The position numbers were made by a program, and so were the translations under genes. A stretch of 64,000 bases of DNA from Rattus norvegicus (taxonomy: Eukaryota; Chordata; Mammalia; Rodentia; Muridae). The notes beneath the pieces were generated by a model. It was not told the DNA's origin, did not search any database, and saw only the letters and a list, made by a program, of their open reading frames with translations. Numbering within the stretch: the first letter of the stretch is position 1; each line of letters opens with the position of its first letter. The stretch covers positions 71,921,039-71,985,038 of the forward strand of contig NC_086026.1 of the NCBI RefSeq assembly GCF_036323735.1. The letters are read 5' to 3'. Positions 22,336 through 33,389 of this stretch are shown here, piece after piece.

Positions 22336-22525
22336 TAACCATCACTGGGTGGGGTGCTGCACACCTTTAATCCCAGCACTTGCAGGGGCAGGGGCAGGGG
22401 CAGGGGCAGGGGCAGGGGAAGGCATATCTCTGTGAGTTCAAGGCAAGCCTGGTCTACAGAGTGAGTTCTAGTACAGCCAGGGATATGTAGAGAGACCCTG
22501 TCTCAAATCTCCTTCTCCTCCACAT
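22336..22525 (+). mobile_element. B1 SINE with internal hexamer expansion
   Basis: 'gcacacctttaatcccagca' and 'caaggcaagcctggtctaca' bracket a (CAGGGG)n run where normal B1 has ggcagaggcaggcag. Confidence 0.95.
22380..22421. repeat. (CAGGGG)n within B1
   Basis: Six to seven hexamer units in place of the B1 'gaggcagaggcaggcag' segment, so the microsatellite arose by expansion inside the SINE. Confidence 0.93.
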
Positions 22526-22597
22526 TTGACCCTCAGTTAAATGGTTGTTAAATATTTTGACCTGTTGTGACAACATAGCAGAAAACCATCAACAATT

Positions 22598-23215
<618 letters not shown>

Positions 23216-23540
23216 CACACCCATCCGTTCTGCCGCACACAAGGCTGTCACAGTTGTCTCCTGAAGAATGAGAGCCTCATATGGACGGTTGGACTATGGG
23301 CTAAGCCAGACATTTTGTTCTTTTATAGAATACTGGTTTACTGGAAAGGCAAAGATAGTTAATCTGAGTTGGATGTTTTGTCGGATACCATCTTGAACAT
23401 AAATTCGGTGAGCCAATACTCCAAAGAAAATAACCGACAACAATTGTGCCAACTACAAAACTCAGTATTTCAAGGGCAAATTAGGATTCAGGGGAACTTT
23501 ACATTTGCCACTGTGAGACCGACAGCTTCCCAATACTTTG
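23216..23540. other. Unassigned; may be upstream part of hAT fossil
   Basis: A 67-codon open plus frame (23369-23572) runs into the hAT-like sequence in a compatible direction, but no family words are visible here. Confidence 0.35.
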
Positions 23541-23845
23541 TGATAGGTTGTGGTATCAAGGAAGTTTTTTAAAAAAATATTCTGCAATGAAACATGTCAA
23601 CATTTGGAAGGTCTACACAACTTGGTAAACCAATATCTTCCAAATGATCAATATGTGAAGTTTGGAAATCACAAACAGGCAAAGATCCATGTAAAGTGTG
23701 AAGTTGACAAACAGATTTTAATGTAAATGTTTGGAAAGCACTTCTCACCAGACTCCATGTTACGGCTAATGTCTGAGATCCGCTCTTGTTGAGCTTTGGC
23801 ACACAAAGGGTATCCATAATCATCTTTAAAGGCTTTTAAACTAGG
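23541..23845 (+). pseudogene. Fossil hAT-transposase-like 3' coding segment
   Basis: Conceptual translation from about 23561 resembles the region before and at the start of the C-terminal dimerisation domain of hAT transposases and their domesticated relatives (ZBED/SCAND3/FAM200-like). Visible blocks are FCNETCQHLEGLHNLVNQYL, a QYVKFG-like stretch and a decayed 'xALAHKGYPxSSLKAFK' aligned with the usual W(C/I)SI-EYP-LS-KA block. Three in-frame stops interrupt it (before MFGK, after IRSC, after GYP). It could be an old DNA transposon or a decayed copy of a domesticated gene. Sequence stops abruptly at a SINE, so the 3' end is missing. Confidence 0.55.
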
Positions 23846-23847
23846 GC

Positions 23848-24112
23848 TCATCAGGGAAAGTGCTTGCCTTGCAATCATAAGGACCTGGGTTCAAATCTCT
23901 AGTACATATGAATGCCATATGTTGGCTGATGGAGGTGGTTAGCTAGATTAGACTGGCCAGAGGGCTGAGCTAAAATAGTGAACTCCAGGGTCAGAGAGAG
24001 ATCCTGTCTCAAAAAAAAAATGGAGAGAGATAAGAAAAATCGTTTAACATTGACTCTGACCTCTACACATGAGCACATGCACAGGTAAATACACCTACAT
24101 ATACGTGTATGC
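23848..24112 (+). mobile_element. B4/B3-type composite SINE
   Basis: 'agggctcatcagggaaagtg', 'acctgggttcaaatctctag', B1-like ending 'gagagatcctgtctcaaaa' and a 'tgacctctacacatgagcac' tail. Confidence 0.72.
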
Positions 24113-24151
<39 letters not shown>

Positions 24152-24156
24152 ACACA
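24113..24156. repeat. (CA)n microsatellite
   Basis: About 22 CA units with one TA interruption, forming the SINE tail. Confidence 0.95.
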
Positions 24157-24171
24157 AATTAAAAAAATAAA

Positions 24172-24330
24172 ATAGGGTAGTGGTGCTGCAGGCCTTTAAT
24201 CCTAGCACTCAGGAGGCAGAGGCAGGCAGATCTGAGTTTGAAGTCAGCCTGGTCTGCAGAGTGAGTTCCAGGAAAGCCAGGGCCTCACAGAGAAACCCTG
24301 TCTCAAAACAAAATGAACAAACTAAAATAA
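24172..24330 (+). mobile_element. B1 SINE
   Basis: 'cctttaatcctagcactcag', 'gaagtcagcctggtctgcag', 'agaaaccctgtctcaaaaca' with an AATA-type tail. Confidence 0.96.
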
Positions 24331-24939
24331 AATAATGTCCTTGTGTAGGCTTAGACTTTTCAAGACCTTATATAGGGCTCTTAAATGATTCAACCTCCCT
24401 TCTAGCCCACACCAAAGGCAGGGGAGAAAGAAAGTTAATAGGAACAGGGGTTTGTGGACCTGTTTAGTTTGGGGCAATTCCACTCTCAGCTGTCTGGATA
24501 CCAGCAGTCCAGTCCAATAGCAAACACCAGGCACAGATCAGTAGTGGTGGCTCGATCCAGCAGAAACTGCAAGGCCCTGATGAAGTCAGCAGAAGTGGCA
24601 AGAATCAGCAGGAATACCATGAGACACTCCTTGACACATTTCTCTCTACAAAGTGAAGACCAGCAAAGACCAGCAAAGACCAACAAGTTGTTGCTTGGCT
24701 AGTGAAGACCAGCGAAGACCATGGAAGGCCAGGGAAGCATTGCTCGGCATTCAATGCAAGAGCATCCTCTCACTGTTTATGAGGTTCCATTTATACTCTT
24801 CCCAAAGATCATAAACCCCCTTTCAAGCGTCTGCTCAAGCAAAATTCCACATGCCTTCTCATAAGACAGCTTCCATAAGAATATCATACAACATAACTGA
24901 GTCTCCAAAGAATCCAGAAATTTCTACTTCATTCCTGAG
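24331..24939. other. Unassigned; contains short minisatellite
   Basis: At 24654-24722 'gaagaccagcaaagaccagc' is followed by several 10-12 bp repeats of (a)aagaccagc. The surrounding sequence looks like part of a repeated rodent element, but I cannot name it. Confidence 0.4.
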
Positions 24940-25048
24940 GATGCAGCTCTGTGTTCCAGTGTTTCATGTATGCAACACCCTGGGATCAAGCCTCAGCACC
25001 AAAAAAAAAAGAAAAAAAAAAAAAAAAAAAAAAAAAAGCAAAGCAAAG
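24940..25048 (+). mobile_element. 3' portion of an ID/B4-type SINE with long A tail
   Basis: 'ccctgggatcaagcctcagc' (B-box side) then 'acc' and about 45 bp of A-rich tail ending (AGCAA)n. Confidence 0.6.
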
Positions 25049-25264
25049 CTCCTCCCCCTCTCCCCAATTACTTACCTATGTGAAGCCTGAGTTTCTTACT
25101 ATACACAGCAAGCACAGTAGATTGACTCCCCAAGCAGGCAGTCAGGTTTAGCTCTCTGCTATTAAAGCCACATTTCAAAGAAGTTTCCAAAACTACGAAA
25201 GAATGTCATTCTTTTCAGTAATTTTATTTCACTTGGGAAACCCAGTTGCTCTTCTAAAAATATG

Positions 25265-25486
25265 TTATAGGGGTCCGGAGATGGCTGAGCACTTGGGAAC
25301 ACCGGCTGCTCTTCCAGGGGCCCTGGGTTCAATTCCTCCAACTCAGAGGGTGGCCCACAACTGTCTATAACTCCAGTTCCAGGGATTGGAATCCTCTTCT
25401 TGCCTCTGTGGGTGGTGCATGAACATGATACGCATGTGTGTATGCAGGTAAAACATTCACACACATAAAATAAAAACTACCGCTAG
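25265..25486 (+). mobile_element. B3/B2 SINE
   Basis: 'gtccggagatggctgagcac', 'ccctgggttcaattcctcca', 'catgtgtgtatgcag' and an AAAATAAAA tail. Confidence 0.85.
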
Positions 25487-26126
25487 TAAGTTACAGATGG
25501 CCATCAACTCCTGGTGGTCTGACAGAAGATAGTTTGACCTTATGGAGGCACCATAGAAACTGTACTTCAAGCTTTGAATTTTGGTCTTTGTTTGGGCTAT
25601 GGAGGTCAAGCTCTCTTGCCCTGCTGGCTAGCAGCTGCTCACCACAACTCTCAGTCAGTTGTGGGCAAACAGGGAAACATGTACACTCAACAGTTGCTGG
25701 CAGTCTTGGGATAGAGTAAATTACTGAGATGTTCCACACTTTCAGGATTTGCTCAAGATCATGCTGTCCACATCATCAAGCTGGAAGCCTGCTCACTTGG
25801 AAGCAACAAGGAGCCCAGGCTGTTGGAACGATAGCTAACCCACTCACGAGGGGACTTGGAACCCTGTCCAGAGCACGAAGAAAGAGCTGACTTCTAGACT
25901 ATTCATGAGCCTGGGACTTTTCTCTCTCCAGGTACAGGTTCATCATTTAGAGAGATCCAAAGGCTGGGCTTTATCAAGGAAGCTTGTGTGGGCAAATCAG
26001 CTGGGACAATTTGGAGCCTTCGCAGAGTGAAAGGAAGAGAAACTTACAGCCCCAGATTTTAGCAGTGGACAGCAGTAAACACCCAGGACCTGTCAAGGGA
26101 ACCTCCACACTCCACTCCCCCACCAT
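25487..26126. other. Unique or ancient repeat sequence
   Basis: No named family recognised. The wording of 25560-25800 looks like an old dispersed mammalian repeat but I cannot support that. Confidence 0.35.

Positions 26127-26187
<61 letters not shown>
26127..26187. repeat. (CA)n microsatellite
   Basis: About 30 perfect CA units. Confidence 0.98.
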
Positions 26188-26188
<1 letters not shown>

Positions 26189-26379
26189 TGCCTAATGAAA
26201 TCAAATATACTCTGAAGAAAATAAATTATGATTTATTTGTTAACTTCTAAAATTAATGGTGTTGCTTGTATACAATAATGAGTTTTGTCGGGGTGTTTTT
26301 AGACATGCAAATAATGTATTTTGATCCATTCACTGTCACCTCTGTTGTCCCCTTCCACCCTGTTGATCTCTTCTTCCTA

Positions 26380-26465
26380 ACTGGTCCCTTCCTTCTTTCC
26401 TTCCTCCCTTCCTTCCTCCTTCCTTCTTCCTTCCTCCCTTCCTTCCTCCTTCCTTCCTTCCTTCT
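26380..26465. repeat. (TTCC)n/(CTTC)n microsatellite
   Basis: Interrupted tetranucleotide run; pyrimidine-only on plus. Confidence 0.95.
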
Positions 26466-26575
26466 TCTATATTATGTACACTATGGACACAACACTATGT
26501 ACACTGTGTGCACTGTGTACACCATATGATGTACACTGTATTATGTATACTATGTATATTACTCTACATACACTA
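26466..26575. repeat. Cryptic TACACT/TATGTA-rich tandem sequence
   Basis: Degenerate repeats of 'atgtacactgt' and 'tatgtacac' for about 110 bp with no single strict period. Confidence 0.7.
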
Positions 26576-26604
26576 CACTCTTCTTCCCGTACCAGATAGC
26601 TGAT

Positions 26605-26760
26605 ACCCAATACTAAGTTCTAAACATGTGCTCTATAGCTGGTCCCAAACTTTTTTGGACAAAATCAGAAGATAAATATTTTAGGCTTTGCCACCACATA
26701 TGGTTATGAGCAGCTACTCAACTTTCCTGTTGATAGCTTCAAAGGTATACTGCCGTTAGG
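26605..26760 (+). mobile_element. Ancient hAT-Charlie-type MER fragment
   Basis: 'tggtcccaaacttttttgga', 'agataaatattttaggcttt' and 'agcagctactcaactttcct' follow the order of a common mammalian non-autonomous hAT element. Exact subfamily not determined. Confidence 0.6.
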
Positions 26761-27290
26761 TAGACAGCTGTTTCCTCCCTCGATAAAACTTGCGTTGCAT
26801 AGGCAAGCAGTGTGTCTACAGGTTAGAGTAGATCAACCTATGTCAGAAGGCCTAACAGTCAGAATTTGTTGTGCTATTCAAAATAAGGGCAGTCCCCATC
26901 ACTCTCATCACACCCTCGACTTCTCCTGTAAGTGGCCACTCGGGCTAAGAGAATTCAGAGCCATACCAAGGGAATTGTGGGAAATGTAGTTCTTGGTTTG
27001 TTCTCTTTGAGAGGGAAGACGCTGTGCTAGGCTGATAACAGATAAGGCTTCAGACTCGCTCGTTGTTCTTGGATTTAAACAGTAGATTAGGCTTGCCTGT
27101 GTGCAACACAAGATCCATCCTAAAGGCTCTTGACTGAGGTCACTCCGGTCTCTGCTGACATGTGGGTTGGGTTGACATTCCATAGTGTCTGAAGCTCAGG
27201 CTTTTTTAAATTTTGATATTCTACCATCCGTGGCTTTTCTGCCTGTGCCATTTAGCGGTTCAGTGGCTGCATATCACCACCAACAAGGGG
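26761..27290. other. Unique sequence, nothing recognised
   Basis: No repeat or gene family identified; a 91-codon minus frame (26908-27183) has no recognisable features. Confidence 0.4.
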
Positions 27291-27494
27291 TCTTCGTCAC
27301 TGTGCTGCTGCTGTGAAGAGACACCATGACCAAGGCAACTATTTTAAGAGAAGGCATTTAGCTGGGGGCTGGCTAACAGCTTCAGAGGTTTAGTCCATTA
27401 TCATCATGACAAGGAGGGAGCATGGCAGCGTGCAGGCAGGTGCTGGAGCAGTAGCTGGGAGCTACATCCTGATCCCTAAGTGGGGGTGGGGAAG

Positions 27495-27497
<3 letters not shown>

Positions 27498-27553
<56 letters not shown>
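27498..27553. repeat. (GA)n microsatellite
   Basis: About 28 GA units within the family B LTR. Confidence 0.97.
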
Positions 27554-27555
<2 letters not shown>

Positions 27556-27593
27556 GGACTCTAGGCTTGGCATGGGTTTTTAAAACCTCAAAG

Positions 27594-27889
27594 TTAGGGC
27601 TGGAGAGATAGCTTAGCAGTTAAGAGCACTGACTGCGGGGTTGGGGATTTAGCTCAGTGGTAGAGCGCTTGCCTAGGAAGCACAAGGCCCTGGGTTCGGT
27701 CCCCAGCTCCGAAAAAAAGAACCAAAAAAAAAAAAAGAGCACTGACTTCTCTTCCAGAGGTCCTGAGTTCAATTCCCAGCAACCACATGGTGGTCCAACC
27801 ATCTGTAATGAGATCTGATGGTGTGTCTGAAGACAGCTACCATGTACTTATATATAATAAATAAACCTTTAAAAAAATTAAAAAAAAAC
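27594..27889 (+). mobile_element. B2 SINE interrupted by an ID
   Basis: 'agggctggagagatagctta' to '(AATA)n' tail. Flanked by aaacctcaaag at 27583-27593 and 27890-27900. Confidence 0.96.
27635..27735 (+). mobile_element. ID element nested in B2
   Basis: Intact 'ggggttggggatttagctca' to 'cggtccccagctccgaaaaa'. Flanked by agagcactgact at 27623-27634 and 27736-27747, both copies being B2 sequence. Confidence 0.98.
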
Positions 27890-28208
27890 AAACCTCAAAG
27901 CCACACCTTTCAAACAATGCCACTCCCTGATGACTAAGTATTAAAATATATGAGCCTATGAGGGTCATTCTCATTTAAACCGCCACACAAGGATAATGGC
28001 AGAAAGACTTCCTCTAGATGGTACAGAAAGTCCTGAGCTCTTCTGTTTATGTGCCATTGGTTTATTGGACTTTATAATTTGGAATTTTGTCATGTGAAAA
28101 TTCCGTATGAGTCGGCCTGAAGGAACAATATCTAACTGTAGACCCTCAATAAAGACAGTCTCGTGTGTTTCACAATCCTGAGTGTTCTAACTTCGGGCCA
28201 ACGCAAGT

Positions 28209-28325
28209 GAGAGCCAGGAGTGGTAGCTCGTGCCTATAACCCAGCACTCAGAAGGTGGAGGAAGGAACACAGGGAGTTTGTGAGCGTCCTAGGCTACCTG
28301 CTTCGAAAAACAGAACAAGAAGATT
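28209..28325 (+). mobile_element. B1 SINE, diverged
   Basis: 'gccaggagtggtagctcgtg', 'cctataacccagcactcaga', then a degraded second half with an A-rich end. Confidence 0.75.
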
Positions 28326-29299
28326 ATGGCGTGAGATGCACTCCATGATACCCCGACGTGCAGGCACGGCTTGCCAAGGAGCACAGACATGGCTGCAGAA
28401 GCATCATAGTCAAGGGCAGAGCTACCAAGAAGTAATCTGTAATCAAAGCAAGAATGAGCCGGCATGAAAGGCCAACACGAGTGGCCTCTGGCATACTGAG
28501 GCTGATTGACAGCCTGGGTTAAAAGCACATCCAGTTGTTGCTGGCAGTGTTCCCAGCCCAAGTCAAAGTCATGCCACCTAGAGGGCTGAGCTAGTGTAGG
28601 TCAAGGAACCTGAGTCACACAAGAGGCTCAGGAGCCAACACGCTGGACTTAGATGACAGTCCTTCAGGCCACGTTCCAGATCATGTATGAGTCTTCCCAG
28701 CCAAAGTGCAGAGACACAAAACCCGCCCTTCCTGAGCACACAATATTCTTCTGATCAAACATTCAGTAACACTGTAAAGGCCAATCTCCGAGACTCCTGC
28801 ATACAGGAGTCTGGAGGCCAAGTTATGTGAGAATTGCAGTAAACACTGTGCTCTTGGCTTTCAGATTCATACAAAATTCTTCTAGAACAAATTTCTGAAA
28901 TTTTGCGGTGTCACTGCAGCCTGGTTCTGACAACCAAATGACTGCCACCCGATTGACTTCTTTGGGGCTAAGTTCTCATTATTATATATTGCAAGTCCAG
29001 CTTCTAGAATACAGAAGGCATGAAATTTTATAGCGTAACTAAAATCCAAACCAAAAGTCACAGGACATTACAGACCAGTGTTTAGCCTCTTTCAAAATCC
29101 TTTCAAAACACTGACCCTGTGCTAATAGAGCCTAATGCTGAGGACAGGTTTCCTAACCCTACAACAGACTAAAGCTACTTGAGTTCAGGAATTCCATGTG
29201 ATTCCTGGAGATGACATTCCTAGACTGTGTCTCCCACGTCCCCCAGCCGGGCTGGTGATGGAAATCGACTGTGCGTAATGTTCAAGGAACACTCCTCTG
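28326..29299. other. Unique sequence, nothing recognised
   Basis: About 1 kb without an identifiable repeat or coding exon. Confidence 0.45.
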
Positions 29300-29451
29300 A
29301 GCTGAAAAGATGCAGTTGAAAGCAATGGGTGCCCTTCCAAAGGACCCAGGTTTGATTGCCAGCACCCACATGACAGCTCACAATGATCTATTACTCCACT
29401 CCTAGAAAATCCAATGCCCTTTTCTGGTTTTCACAAACACCAGGCATGCAT

Positions 29452-29453
<2 letters not shown>
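29300..29453 (+). mobile_element. B3/B2 SINE
   Basis: 'gagctgaaaagatgcagttg', 'ggacccaggtttgattgcca', 'tgcccttttctggttttcac'. Confidence 0.75.

Positions 29454-29502
<49 letters not shown>
29454..29502. repeat. (CA)n microsatellite
   Basis: About 24 perfect CA units as the SINE tail. Confidence 0.98.
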
Positions 29503-29505
<3 letters not shown>

Positions 29506-30057
29506 CGCACGCAAAACTGTCATGCCATAAAATTTAAATTAAGTTTAAAAAGCATTCCTCCAGTTGAGACCAGCCCTCCCTCAACTGCTAACACATTCTA
29601 AAAGTGCTCACATATTTATGAACAGCAAGAAGACCGGAGAGAGCAGTGGTCTTTTCTGCCTATGAAAGAGTAATAATAAATATTTATATTTAGAACATTT
29701 TGTGCTTACTATTAATTGATTTCTTGTCATTTAATCCCCCAGAAAACTTACAGTTGGATTACCATCATAATGAATGACATTAATAATTACTATTAAAGTT
29801 TTCATTTTAGAATAGAAAAATCCAGTCCCAGAAATATAGCTGGTTGTTGATTTCAGGGCTACAGGGAGTTGCCCCAGTCATGGGGCAGGACATGGGGAAA
29901 GGTGTTCTGTTTGGGGTCAAAACTACTGAATTCCGACTAGGGAATAACCTAAGAAGTCAGCTGTGGAAACGTGCAGTGGGTGAAAGGTGACAAACCAAGA
30001 CAATTTGAAGGTGTGACCCAAAGTAAGATTCCTTTTGGATCTTCGCTGAGTCATAAG
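29503..30057. other. AT-rich unique sequence
   Basis: 29640-29830 is notably AT-rich. No repeat or gene identified. Confidence 0.4.
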
Positions 30058-30062
30058 CCACG

Positions 30063-30765
30063 TGTGCTAGCTAGATTTGTGTCATCCTGAGCAAGCTAGA
30101 GTCCTGTTAGAAGAGGGAAGCCCAAGTGAGAAAATACCCCCACTAGACTGTTCTGTGGGCAAGCCTGGGGTGCATTTCCTCAATTGATGATGGATGTGGG
30201 AGGGCCCTGGTCTGGTGGTCCTGGTTACTGTAAAAATTCAAGCTGAGGAAGCCAAGGGAAGCAAGTCAATAAGCAGCAGTCCTCCATGGCTTCTGTTCTG
30301 GTTCTGCCCCAGCTTCCCTCCATGATGGACTATAAGCCAGAAGAAATAAACCCTTTCCTCCTTGTGGTGGTTTGAATGAGGATGACACCCATTGACTCAT
30401 ATGTTTATTTGGATATTTGCCTCCCAGTTGGTGGACTCTTTAGGAAGGATTAGAAGGTGTGGCCTCATGAAGGAGATGTGTCATTGGGGGTGGGCTTTGA
30501 GGTTTCAAATGCCCAAGTCAGGCCAAGTCTCTCTCTCTCTGCCTCCTGTCTGTGGATCAGGTCTGCTTGGTACCCTGTTTGTTTCCCACCATGATGATCA
30601 TGGACCAACCAACAAACTGTAAGCAAGCGTCCAATCAAATGCTTTGCTCTGTAGACTGCTCTGTTCACGGTGTTTCTTCACAGCAATAGAACAGTAACTA
30701 AGACATTCCCCAGGTTGCTTTGGTCATAGTGTTTTATCATAGCAATAGAAACCTTGACTAAGACA
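30063..30765 (+). mobile_element. Family A LTR-like repeat split by family B
   Basis: 'tgtgctagctagatttgtgt' to 'gaaaccttgactaagaca'. Flanked by ccacg (30058-30062) and ccaca (30766-30770), a 5-bp duplication differing by a CpG-type transition. That supports an LTR-type integration. Confidence 0.87.
30363..30704 (+). mobile_element. Family B (MaLR-like) LTR nested in family A
   Basis: 'tggtggtttgaatgaggatg', 'atggaccaaccaacaaactg', ending 'agtaactaagaca'. It interrupts family A between 'aaaccctttcctcc' and 'ccaggttgctttggtcatag'. Confidence 0.9.
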
Positions 30766-30774
30766 CCACACATA

Positions 30775-31135
30775 TTGTATTAGTTACGTTTCTTGTTCCT
30801 CTGACAAAATACCTCAGAAAAAGAGTTTATCTTTTCTCACAGTTTATGGGGATACAGTCCACCATGGTGGAGGCAGGAGGTGGCCATTGCATTGTGTGAA
30901 CAGCTACAAAGCAGAAAAAGATGAGTCTTGGTGCTTTGCTCATGTCTTCTTTTCTTATTCAGTCTAGAACATCAGCCCATGGATTGGTGCTGCTTGCGCT
31001 CAGAGCAAGTCTTTTGTCTTTATTAAATGGAAATGCCCTCCTAGATATACCAACTGCCATGTTTTCATGGTGATTCTAAATTCAGCCGAGTTAATGATGA
31101 AATCAACTACCACACATGCAGGCCGAAACTTCATG
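30775..31135 (-). mobile_element. Family C LTR-like repeat
   Basis: 'tgtattagttacgtttcttg', 'tgacaaaatacctcagaaaa', 'ggggatacagtccaccatgg', 'tcagcccatggattggtgct'. End resembles the antisense of MaLR 3' termini. Confidence 0.75.
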
Positions 31136-31200
31136 ATGCAAGGTAAATAACAGCAGTGGATTTTTTTAAGCTCTAAATAAGTTTTACTAGTGTACGCTCA

Positions 31201-31201
<1 letters not shown>

Positions 31202-31248
<47 letters not shown>
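31202..31248. repeat. (CG)n-(TG)n alternating purine-pyrimidine tract
   Basis: Seven CG steps followed by about 16 TG steps, an unbroken alternating tract of the type that favours Z-DNA. Confidence 0.96.
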
Positions 31249-31249
<1 letters not shown>

Positions 31250-31863
31250 ACATGTTTTGTGTACATGAGTGAAAGGGCATTCATCACACATGTGTTAACT
31301 CACAGAAATATTACATAATACATCATACACACATACAGAAGAACAAGTAAATACATATTTTAGAATAAAATGAAATGGATTTTATAAATATGATTAATAT
31401 TTATTTATTAAGGACTTAAAGGAAAATGTGAGCACAATGAAGAAAACTCACATGGGCTTCTACAAATAACAACGGAGTCTGTGAAATTTAAAATCCACAA
31501 GGAGTTAAGAGAACAGAGTGTACAGCAGCAGTATTGAAGATTCAGCACTGGCCCCTTTCTACACTGAAGTACACGGAAAGGCTGAACAACAGGCAAATGC
31601 AACCACTTTAACCCAGGGGACAACAGTATCCTGACTGACACACATGAAGCTACAGTTTCAAAGGAGGGCAGAAGAAAATGTGTAGAGAAAGACTGGGAAA
31701 ATGTTCCAAATTTGATGGAAAAGAAACCCACAGACCCAAGAACATCAATGAATTCCAAGCAGAAAAAAAAAATCAGACAGCCATCGTGCTCCAATTGTTT
31801 TTTTTTTAAATCACTGATAAATTATTAAAAGCAGTAGAAGAAAAAACCCACAATCCAGATTAT

Positions 31864-31865
<2 letters not shown>

Positions 31866-31910
<45 letters not shown>
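31866..31910. repeat. (CA)n microsatellite
   Basis: About 22 perfect CA units within the L1 remnant. Confidence 0.98.
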
Positions 31911-31911
<1 letters not shown>

Positions 31912-32632
31912 CACACACAAACCCATAGATTTCTGTCCCAGCCATGCACATTAGGAATGAATAAAAGACAACTTTAAAATAGAAAAAAGTCAAATTAGAA
32001 TTCTGTAGTCAGTGCAACGTCCTCCAAATACAAGCCAAAGAAAGACTTTTGCAGACAAACACAGCTGATAGAATTCAATCTTGGCAGAGCTACACTGTAA
32101 GAAAGACTGAAGGAAATGATCCTGGCAGGAAAAAACGACACAAGAGGGAAACATGGATCCATCAAAAGGAGTAACAAGGGCTGAAAATAGTAACATGTCG
32201 GTAAACATATGTTTCTATCTTGTCAGCTACTTAAAAAATAATTGAATCAAGGCTAGCAGAATGGAGGAGGGGACAAAAGTACAGTGTTCTCTGATCATCC
32301 AGCTCTGAAGCAGTGACAATAACAGCTTCACGACGTAGGCAGTGCAAATAGGAAACAAGCAAGACGGAAGAGTCAGGCCTCAGATTACATTAATTATAAG
32401 TGGTCCAATTTCCAATTTAAAAGCCAGAGATTGTCAGATGAAAGAAGGCAGATTCAACTACCTGCTACTCACAAGAAATACAAATACAAAGATGGAAGGA
32501 AATATTCTATGTTAAAAAAAATAACCAGAAGAGAACTGGTGAGCTGGTATAAATATGAAAAAAAATCTAGAGAAAGAAGAAATCAAAATAAATATTTAAT
32601 GATAAACATATGGCATAAAAGTTCTAAATGTG

Positions 32633-32775
32633 GACCACGCTTGGTGGCAAAAACCTCCAATCCCAGCAATCATGAGGCAGAGGCAGGTAGGTTTCTGTGA
32701 GTTTGAGGCCAGCCTGGTCTACATAGAGAGTTCCAGGCCAACCAGGGCTATACAATGAGATCCTGTTTCAAAATA
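32633..32775 (+). mobile_element. B1 SINE in L1
   Basis: 'ggaccacgcttggtggcaaa', 'gaggccagcctggtctacat', 'gagatcctgtttcaaaa'. Confidence 0.92.
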
Positions 32776-33021
32776 CTTTTCTAAATATGTATATTCTTCC
32801 TAATAATCATTTCAGGAGTCGTGAAGAAAAATGATAAAACTGCATGGATACAGAGAGGTCCACAGTTACTGCAGGGGGTGGGGGTGGGGTGTCTCAGTAA
32901 TCCTTTCAACTAGGGTAAGAAGTTGGTACCTTAGGAAGAATAAAGAAGGTGTGAGTGACCCAGTTTGGGAGCTTTGGTTCACTGACATTTGTTGAATATC
33001 CTTTCTCAGCAAGAGCACACC

Positions 33022-33024
<3 letters not shown>

Positions 33025-33066
<42 letters not shown>

Positions 33067-33110
33067 ATACACTCACACATGTACTCACATACACACACAC
33101 AGAGCACATA
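33025..33110. repeat. (CA)n and CACACATNCACT-type repeat
   Basis: About 18 CA units followed by degenerate ACTCACACAT units. Confidence 0.95.
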
Positions 33111-33389
33111 TCAAGATGACCACTTTCTACACCACAGAAAGGATCAATGTATTTTGAAGACTTGAACATGGAGTGGTTTTGACCAAAATAAACTTAATTG
33201 GTTAGTTAAAAGCAGAGACATAGTTCCCTCCCAATATACGGCAACAAAATATTATTCTTCAAAATAATACCTGACTCAAAAAATAAATCACAAGACGCTA
33301 AACTTCCAGAAGTCAAGAGTCTCCCAGAGAGGCTACGTCAGGGAAAAATGACTGATGAGCTCGAGGTTAGACAAGCTAACTGCTGCTGC

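Larger units (their letters stand above)
27291..27990 (-). mobile_element. Family B (MaLR-like) LTR carrying nested SINEs
   Basis: Outer element: 'gaagagacaccatgaccaag', 'ggctggctaacagcttcaga', then after the inserts 'caatgccactccctgatgac' and 'taaaccgccacac'. Contains a (GA)n run, a B2, and an ID inside the B2. Confidence 0.88.
31270..33350 (+). mobile_element. Old L1 fragment (ORF1 end to early ORF2)
   Basis: A-rich on plus. Segments such as 'agagattgtcagatgaaaga', 'ctactcacaagaaatacaaa' and 'gatagaattcaatcttggca' follow the order of an old mammalian L1 (L1M/HAL1-type). Heavily mutated with no intact frame. Interrupted by CA repeats and a B1. Confidence 0.65.

Noticed and set aside
27635..27735. 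tRNA-Ala-like sequences at each ID element
   Set aside because: They keep the A and B boxes but lack a tRNA fold and carry A-rich tails and target duplications: retroposons, not tRNA genes.
32431..32700. 89-codon Lys-rich ORF
   Set aside because: Lies in an old L1 remnant and runs into a B1; no intact L1 protein.
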